Below, piece by piece: positions 58,085-64,000 of a stretch of DNA of 64,000 nt. The first letter of the stretch is position 1, and each line of letters opens with the position of its first letter. The notes below the pieces were generated by a model. The model did no database searches and had not been told where the DNA came from. It saw only the letters and a list, made by a program, of their open reading frames with translations. The translations under genes and the position numbers were made by a program. The stretch is from Microvelia longipes (taxonomy: Eukaryota > Arthropoda > Insecta > Hemiptera > Veliidae), in the NCBI GenBank assembly GCA_018340805.1, contig JACMZG010001870.1:15193409-15257408 (forward strand). Reading direction: 5' to 3'.

Positions 58085-58165
58085 TCACATTACGAGTTCA
58101 GTCCCAGGTAAGTAGGAATCGAACCCTGGACTTCAGCCACCAAGTTAACCATAAGGATCATTCGA
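58085..58165 (-). mobile_element. tRNA-like SINE head, degraded
   Basis: On the minus strand CCTTATGGTTAACTTGGTGG then GTCCAGGGTTCGATTCCTAC (a B box). The A box is weak and no stable cloverleaf closes, so a repeat remnant is likelier than a tRNA gene. Confidence 0.4.
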
Positions 58166-58733
58166 CAATAACCATTTGGTTGCAGCTTACTTACCAGTTA
58201 ACCAAATAATAGGAGTGCTCATTAAACTTTTTCTTTTCTTTTTATCAAATTTTGAAAACTTTTATTAAACTTGGTGATTTAAATTTTCTTCGAAATTTCT
58301 AAGCTAATCCTTCATAAAACTAATGTTTTAAGCCTCTGAAGCATGATCATCTTGACTTGCCGTGACATAACGGATTTCATTTGAATGTGTACCAAGCAAA
58401 GGGGCTGCTCACTTTTATACCTAGAATAGCAATTCTAACTTATCTTGACTAAGTTTTAATGCTTTAGTTGAGAGGAGTTCAATGATGTTAAAACAAGGAT
58501 GTTTTAGTTGAGTTCCATGTAGAATAATGTTAGAAGGAAATGGAAAAGTGGTTATACTGTTTTCATTGGTCCTTCTTCCATTAATCTTTTTTTAAAGCAT
58601 ATCACAAATTTTAGAATGGGTATATCTTATTCTCTAGTGCATTCCTTTGCTTGGTTATTTTAATTAACTTGTGATGATTTTTTATAACAACTGTTTGTTA
58701 ACATCTTGAATTACTCTATCTTTTGCCTTATAG

Positions 58734-58879
58734 GATTATACGATAACGATGTATCTCAACCAGTATTGGAAGGACGAAAGACTTGCTTTTAGTACTAACG
58801 ACGAAGTTCTTACCTTATCGGGGGATTTTGCTGAAAAGATATGGGTTCCCGATACATTCTTCGCTAATGATAAAAATAG
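58734..58879 (+). CDS. Lcch3: Lcch3-like subunit, exon C
   Basis: Acceptor TTGCCTTATAG, donor AATAG|GTTAGT. It encodes DYTITMYLNQYWKDERLAF, then STNDEVLTLSGDFAEKIW, VPDTFFANDKN. DYT-TMYLNQ-W-DERLAF and W-PDTFFAND are signature blocks of the GABA-receptor ligand-binding domain, covering the loop A region. The 146 bp end two bases into a codon (AG), completed to Ser by exon D. The linker between LAF and VLTLSG is short (STNDE); from memory the fly protein has a longer acidic insert here. Confidence 0.95.
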
Positions 58880-61800
58880 GTTAGTATCAAGAAGACGAAG
58901 AAACTTAACATCTTAGACTTTATGACCTAAATAGAGCTCACGTTTTATTAAAAATATAATAAAAGAGCACTTTGTACAAACAATTTATTACATTTTATAC
59001 TATTTATTTAATTTATTCAATCCAAATTGTAATTATCGTCACTTTCCTATTCTTACTCAATTAAAACTACATAATATCGTACCAATCCTAAATCCGATAA
59101 ATTGACGTACACCCAGTCGAAATCTTTCTTAAAATAAAAATAAGGGTCCAAGATAAGCCCACAATAAAATAAAGTATGGTATTAATGCAACAGAATTAAT
59201 AAAATAAAGTATGGTATTAATGTAACAGAATTATAAGGAGTCTACTTCAATCTAAGTATACCACAATGTGTAACTACAAATCAATTCAGATTTATGTTGA
59301 CCGTAATATCAATCATATTATGTTTATCAATCATATTTGTTGATATACAAATAACGTAAGGCAGTTAGTATAGTATAGAACAGGTTTTTTTTGTAAATTT
59401 CTTTATCAACAAAATTATTCAACAATATTATAATGACAATATAGAAATTTAAAGGATTGAGTCCTTTACTGAAGAATTGGGAAAACTACTAATGTGTGTC
59501 ACTTACTTACACCTAAATAAAAAATAATATGGACAAAAAGAGATAATAAGATAATAGAATAAAGTCAAAGTAATATTAAATATAAACTTAAAATTTAACT
59601 AAATTATTTTTTCTCAAATTGATTCATAATTCTTAATGACATATTATTTTTTAAGGCATTAAATATTTTATCATTTATAATAATAATTTAAATTTTATTC
59701 ATTATTATTATTATTTATATATATTATTATTTTATTTATTCATTTTTTATTCTAATTTACTTAAGTATTATCCTTATCGTTAATGCAGTTATTAATCTTG
59801 ATCCGAGAAATATATATATCCGTCAATTTTTAACTTTGAATTAGTCAAAACCCTACTCTGTAAAAATTTGTACTGTACCCTAAACATAAGCCTCTCTGCC
59901 TATTTGGAGGAAGTATCTTTTAGGATGATGCAAAAAAATGACGCATAATCATAAAATAAGAGTAACCGCCGGCGCCGCGCCGTTAAGCTATACATAAATA
60001 ATTAGATCCTTAAAACAATGATAGCATCGAAACTCAAAAACTAGCCATTTCTGTAGAACACGTCAATAAAATTTGCACTAAGGGTTCTTCAAGTAGGGCT
60101 TCTTCATTTGAGTCAATTATTTGCAGATTTTAAGGCAAAGTTACCTGTTGACAACGTTTGATGCAATAAAATGTGGAGCTACATTCAGATGAAGGTAGCT
60201 CCAAAGATATGAGCTATCTCTAATTATTACATATTGTCAGAAAAGCTCCAAGTTCACCTTCCTGCATCATACTTCGTCTATACACGGACAGCATAGAGAT
60301 GAACATATCAGTGTCATAATAAGAAATCATTGGTGTAATTGCATTACGCTACTCTATTTTAGACATATTTATTCAATTACTTCAGACAAGTTTTCTAAAA
60401 GGATGCTACTTTAAAAACTTTCTCCTGATACTTCTTTTAAATATATAATTAGAAAGGAGAAATGAAATAATTAAAAATACTATGTCGTAGATAATAATTT
60501 TATAAAGGATAAAATTTAAAATTAAACAGTCTATCAGTATACCTAAAATAGTGTTATACTGATTATTAATATAATGTTATAGCTATTGTTAGTAAATTGT
60601 TAACAATAATAATTAGGTTATAAGAATTTAATTAATTGAAGCATGGCGACCATATACTCGATTTCACTGCGTATTTTGCTCCAGCATTTGGATTCATCTT
60701 TAAGTTAAGATTCCGCCTGTCATTTTGCTGCTTAATACTTTCATTGTGGAATGCGTTAAGTAATAAACCCACATAAAAAGGAGTTTCTCCTCATCTACAA
60801 TATGAACTTTAATTTAATTTTACTTTTTGTGGTTTTTCCTTGATAGTATTCGATATTGATTCAGTAGAGTTTGAGAACAATGTTATCTTCCCTTATAACA
60901 TTTACCTACAATTTTTATATATAAAATTTTATATCTTTTTGTCCTGGGATAGTTTATTAAACAAAGAGGAATTCCCCCTATCTATTGAACAAGGATTACA
61001 TGGTGTTATGAAAATAATCTAAAATTTCCAAATATAACAAGAGTATCATATTTAATACCGTAGCTTTTTTATGCATGTCTAGCTTTTATTGAAATTCGAA
61101 ATATTGTAAGTAAATCTAAACAGTATTAAAAATAAACTTTGATAAGTTGTTATTTCCTGTAGAATTTTTGGCATTCTCCGTGACTTCATTGAAACGTTTG
61201 GAAAACTGATGAAATAAAACATAGTCTCTCCACTAATGATATATATTTGACATAGCCAGCTTTCAATCTTAACAGATCATCATCAGTGCCGGCGAGCAGC
61301 GAAGAAAAGAGTTAGGAGACAGCGGTTACAGTTTTGTCTAGAGGTTTGTAGCTGACTAAGCTGAGTCAGCTACAAACCTCTAGACTCTAGACAAAACTGT
61401 AACCGCTGTCTCCTAACTCTTTTCTTCGCTGCTCGCCGGCACTGATGATGATCTGTTAAGATTGAAAGCTGGCTATGTCAAATATATATCATTAGTGGAG
61501 AGACTATGTTTTATTTCATTACTTGAAACTCCACAACTCATTTTTCCTTATTTGGAAAACTGTTTTGAAATGTTTCTCAAAAGTGTGTACAAAATTTAAA
61601 AATTAAATATCATCGTAAAACTTAATATAATTCAGGAATGAAAATTCCGTTCCATGATTCCGTTTTCTTCTTTTTATGACCTTCAGGAATATTTTAATTT
61701 TAACTTTTAACTATGTATTTTATTTTGACGCAACCTATTGTTAAATAGTTTAATTTAATGGAATAAAGATTTTTTTCATTTTTTATTACTATTTTTTTAA

Positions 61801-61919
61801 TTGAAAAAAATGCCAAGCTCTCATTGATTTCAGATACATGTAATATTTATCTGGGTCTCAAAACCATTCATGTTACTAAATATATTAAATAATATATCAA
61901 ATGTATTTGGTGTTTTTAG
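58880..61919 (+). other. Lcch3 intron (about 3.0 kb)
   Basis: GT...AG intron. It holds a short tandem duplication (about 59170-59233, unit AATAAAATAAAGTATGGTAT), a GC-rich patch near 59970 (CCGCCGGCGCCGCGCCG), and a fold-back element at 61209-61519. The plus frame at 60840-61022 shows no family similarity. Confidence 0.8.
61209..61519. mobile_element. 311-bp fold-back element in the Lcch3 intron
   Basis: Nearly perfect inverted repeat, outer ends ATGAAATAAAACATAGTCTC and its complement, arms of about 150 bp meeting at TGTAGCTGACT / AGTCAGCTACA. The right arm has one extra CTAGACT-type duplication. Inner arm GTGCCGGCGAGCAGCGAAGA is GC-richer than the surroundings. Related fragment at 51585-51740. 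No coding capacity. If transcribed as part of the intron it would form a very stable hairpin. Confidence 0.93.
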
Positions 61920-62077
61920 TTTTTTACACGATGTGACGGAAAGGAATAAGCTAGTGCGGCTGAATGGAGATGGAAGTATAACATATGGTATGAGATTCAC
62001 GACAACGCTAGCCTGTATGATGGACCTGCATTACTATCCCTTAGATTCACAAAATTGTACTGTTGAAATCGAGAGTT
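61920..62077 (+). CDS. Lcch3: Lcch3-like subunit, exon D with Cys-loop
   Basis: Acceptor GGTGTTTTTAG, donor GAGAGTT|GTGAGT. It encodes (S)[31 protein letters not shown], then the full Cys-loop [15 protein letters not shown] with its two cysteines 13 residues apart, followed by TVEIES and the first base of a Tyr codon. NCT is a sequon. The Cys-loop couples agonist binding to channel opening in this superfamily. The rest of the binding domain (loops B, C and F) and all four membrane segments must lie right of the window. Confidence 0.96.
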
Positions 62078-64000
62078 GTGAGTGAACCTTTTACTTTATA
62101 TCTGAAATTAACTATAATTTGAAATCTGTTAAATTTCACTGATGTCGCGAAAGCTATTGTATGAATTTATATTTAGACGGTCAATCTTGAAAATTTACTC
62201 CTGCAATGACGTCAATTCCGGACTATAACCTAACATGTCAAAGAAAATAATTCCATTCATAAAAAAACCCCTCCAATTGAATTTCTTTATAAATTTTATC
62301 AGCTTGAATAATACGTAATCTTATTTAATATACCTAAACTTAATGACACAGAAGTGGTAGCAGAGGTTAGTGACCCCATGGGTGCCTAGGTGTCACCATG
62401 GTAATGCGATATTGCCATTAGGTAACATCGAAACATGTTGTTACTTTTCCTTCTTTATGCGTAGGTATGCGGGAAAAGTATTGTGTTTGCTAAAAAAAAA
62501 CCCAAAAATAGAATGTCACTTGAATTTTCCGTTTCAGGTGTTTTAAGACCTCCTAAGATTTTTCACAAAGTGTTCAGTCTGTTTGTGTGTTTGTCTGTTA
62601 TGATTGTATCTCCCGGTGTATTTATGCTAGATATTTGAAACTTAACACAAAAGCAATCTTTAGGTTTAGTTGTGCTATCCGGCAAATATTTTTATGACGC
62701 CATTAATGCGCAATAATAATTTAGCAAAATTTTCGAAAAATCATAAAACGCGGAAAAATATTGCGATGAATATGAGATTTGTTATGTTTAGGACTAACAT
62801 ATTAAATGTAGCCATGTTTAGGGCTAAGATATGAGCCAAGATTCATGTCCTTATCAGCAGTAGTTTATTTTTTATCGAATAACTTTTTTACGTTTTTCAA
62901 TAAATTATAAAACAAAATGGAAAATAATCTAATTGAGTAGAACTTCAGTATAAGTCCTGTACGTAATAAATAAGTACACTTATTTCAGTATAATAAATAA
63001 TTGCATTATGTTTCATTTGAATACGACAAGTATATCTACGAGTATATAATCATAAAAGTTAAGCAGCATTGAGGGAAGTCAATGACTGGATAGGTGATCG
63101 CTAGGAATTAAACGAATGTATTTACTATTCGTTTAGCAGTATAAATTTATTAATATATATTATTATTAGTATTTAGAGGCGAGTCTGGATGAGTAGGAAG
63201 GATGATCGCAGTGAATCCGATTTGACGAGAAAAAGTTCCGAGGTACCACGTATCCGATTTGTTTACATTCAAGCTCGCATAAATCAATTATATTAGGCAT
63301 TTAAGAAGAAAAAGAGATTTTGAAAAATTCTTCACTTCTTCAATTATTCAATTCAATTCAAGTTTGTTAGCGAGCCGTTTCAAGTCAATTGCATCATTAG
63401 TATTCTACAAGCTAGAGTGCCTATTCGCGATTCAAAGTCCGTAGCAGCGCCACCGTCGCTGATAAGAAATTGATAACGAAAGGGTGATCGTTGTTAAAGT
63501 CCTTATGGGATTTTTTGGTTTTTCTTATTTGTGACAATTATTTCTTTAAATTTTTTATCAAAGTGCTTTTATTTAGTTAATTTTAGGGCGTATGAACTCA
63601 GTGGAATCACTATTTCATTGAAAAATAGCGTTTTAATGGGTTGTCACGACGGATATCATAATATAGTGTTTTATTTTAGTTTTAGTTAGTGTTAATTAAT
63701 GTTACTTTTAAATAATTTTAGTTTGCACAAACACACAAAATTACCATTTAATTGCATTAAATTGTTTAAATTAGTTGTAACAGGTATTTAAATTAACTGA
63801 TAACAAGCCGATTTTAACCGTAATGGTGTTTTAATTTATCAATCAATTTTATTTACACACTAAAATAATAAATAACTTAATTAATTCACGTTTTTGTAAA
63901 ATGTTTGTTTAAATCATCCGTTTAAGTTTTATTATTTCTGGGTTAAATCGGACAAATCCAAGTCTGTAGTGATAAGAGCCTGATTCTATATTTAAATTCC
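62078..64000 (+). other. Start of the next Lcch3 intron
   Basis: Begins at donor GTGAGT. Contains a full-length 5S-derived element and otherwise no exon or gene that I can recognise. 63263-64000 is unassigned AT-rich sequence. Confidence 0.7.
62438..63262 (+). mobile_element. 5S-derived element, full length, intronic
   Basis: Terminal palindrome (TTACTTTTCCTTCTTTATGC, GGGAAAAGTATTGTG), all blocks in order, 5S segment at about 63055-63110 (AAAGTTAAGCAGCATTGAGG, ATGACTGGATAGGTGATCGC), GGTACCACGTATCCGATTTG end. The GAGCGAAGCGAG motifs are mostly eroded. Confidence 0.9.

Larger units (their letters stand above)
56164..58733 (+). other. Lcch3 intron (about 2.6 kb)
   Basis: GT...AG intron with a full-length 5S-derived element (56655-57449) and a tRNA-like SINE remnant near 58085-58165. 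No additional exon seen. Confidence 0.8.

Noticed and set aside
60840..61022. Possible extra exon or gene in the Lcch3 intron
   Set aside because: No similarity to the receptor, no splice sites at the right phase, AT-driven composition.

Overview
The window is AT-rich, repeat-dense, gene-poor eukaryotic DNA, almost certainly from an arthropod and most likely an insect. The single host gene I recognise lies at the right end: four exons on the + strand (53999-62077) encoding the N-terminal extracellular half of a GABA-receptor-type ligand-gated chloride channel subunit. It resembles insect LCCH3, down to the complete Cys-loop [15 protein letters not shown]. All exon phases match and the introns use GT-AG. 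The signal-peptide exon is not found in the window and the transmembrane exons lie beyond its right edge. I cannot name the species.

Left third (1-22824). This is dominated by an inverted repeat. Positions 8246-22824 form one ~14.6 kb near-perfect palindrome centred on an (AT)n tract near 15535. Positions 1-7245 are a further partial copy of the same palindrome (centre near 5550), cut off by a 1000-N gap (7246-8245). Copies differ mostly by homopolymer and single-base indels, so an assembly artefact (fold-back reads or unmerged haplotigs) is the first explanation to test. Each arm holds the truncated 3' end of an I-clade-like LINE (RNase H remnant, TAA-rich tail) and four copies of the dominant repeat described next.

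The dominant repeat is a non-autonomous element of about 0.75-0.95 kb. It carries a recognisable segment of 5S ribosomal RNA (AGTTAAGCAGC...GGATGGGTGACCGC...GGGAA), a palindromic 5' end (ACTTTTCCTCATTTATACCGTAGGTAT..AGGAAAAGT-like), recurrent GAGCGAAGCGAG motifs, and a 3' end reading GAGGTACCCCGTACCCGATTTT. About fifteen distinct copies are present in both orientations, including inside the channel-gene introns; some are interrupted by younger insertions.

Middle (22.8-53.3 kb). In order this holds: a 26-bp tandem array; a rearranged 1.44 kb Ty3/Gypsy element with perfect 5-bp target duplications and an extra inverted LTR inside; decayed LINE RT fragments; a 43-bp minisatellite (32287-33745); tRNA-derived SINEs; a Harbinger-like MITE; a 59-bp minisatellite (41521-42525); two fold-back elements; a frameshifted CR1/Jockey-like LINE (48550-51535); two adjacent perfect hairpins (51917-52021); and long (AT)n tracts. 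No host gene is recognisable between 1 and 53998.

Right end (54-64 kb). The channel exons are separated by introns of about 2.0, 2.6 and 3.0 kb carrying further 5S-derived copies and a 311-bp fold-back element. Nothing here forms an operon or pathway. The biological interest lies in the mobile elements, above all the 5S-derived family, and in deciding how much of the palindrome is real.
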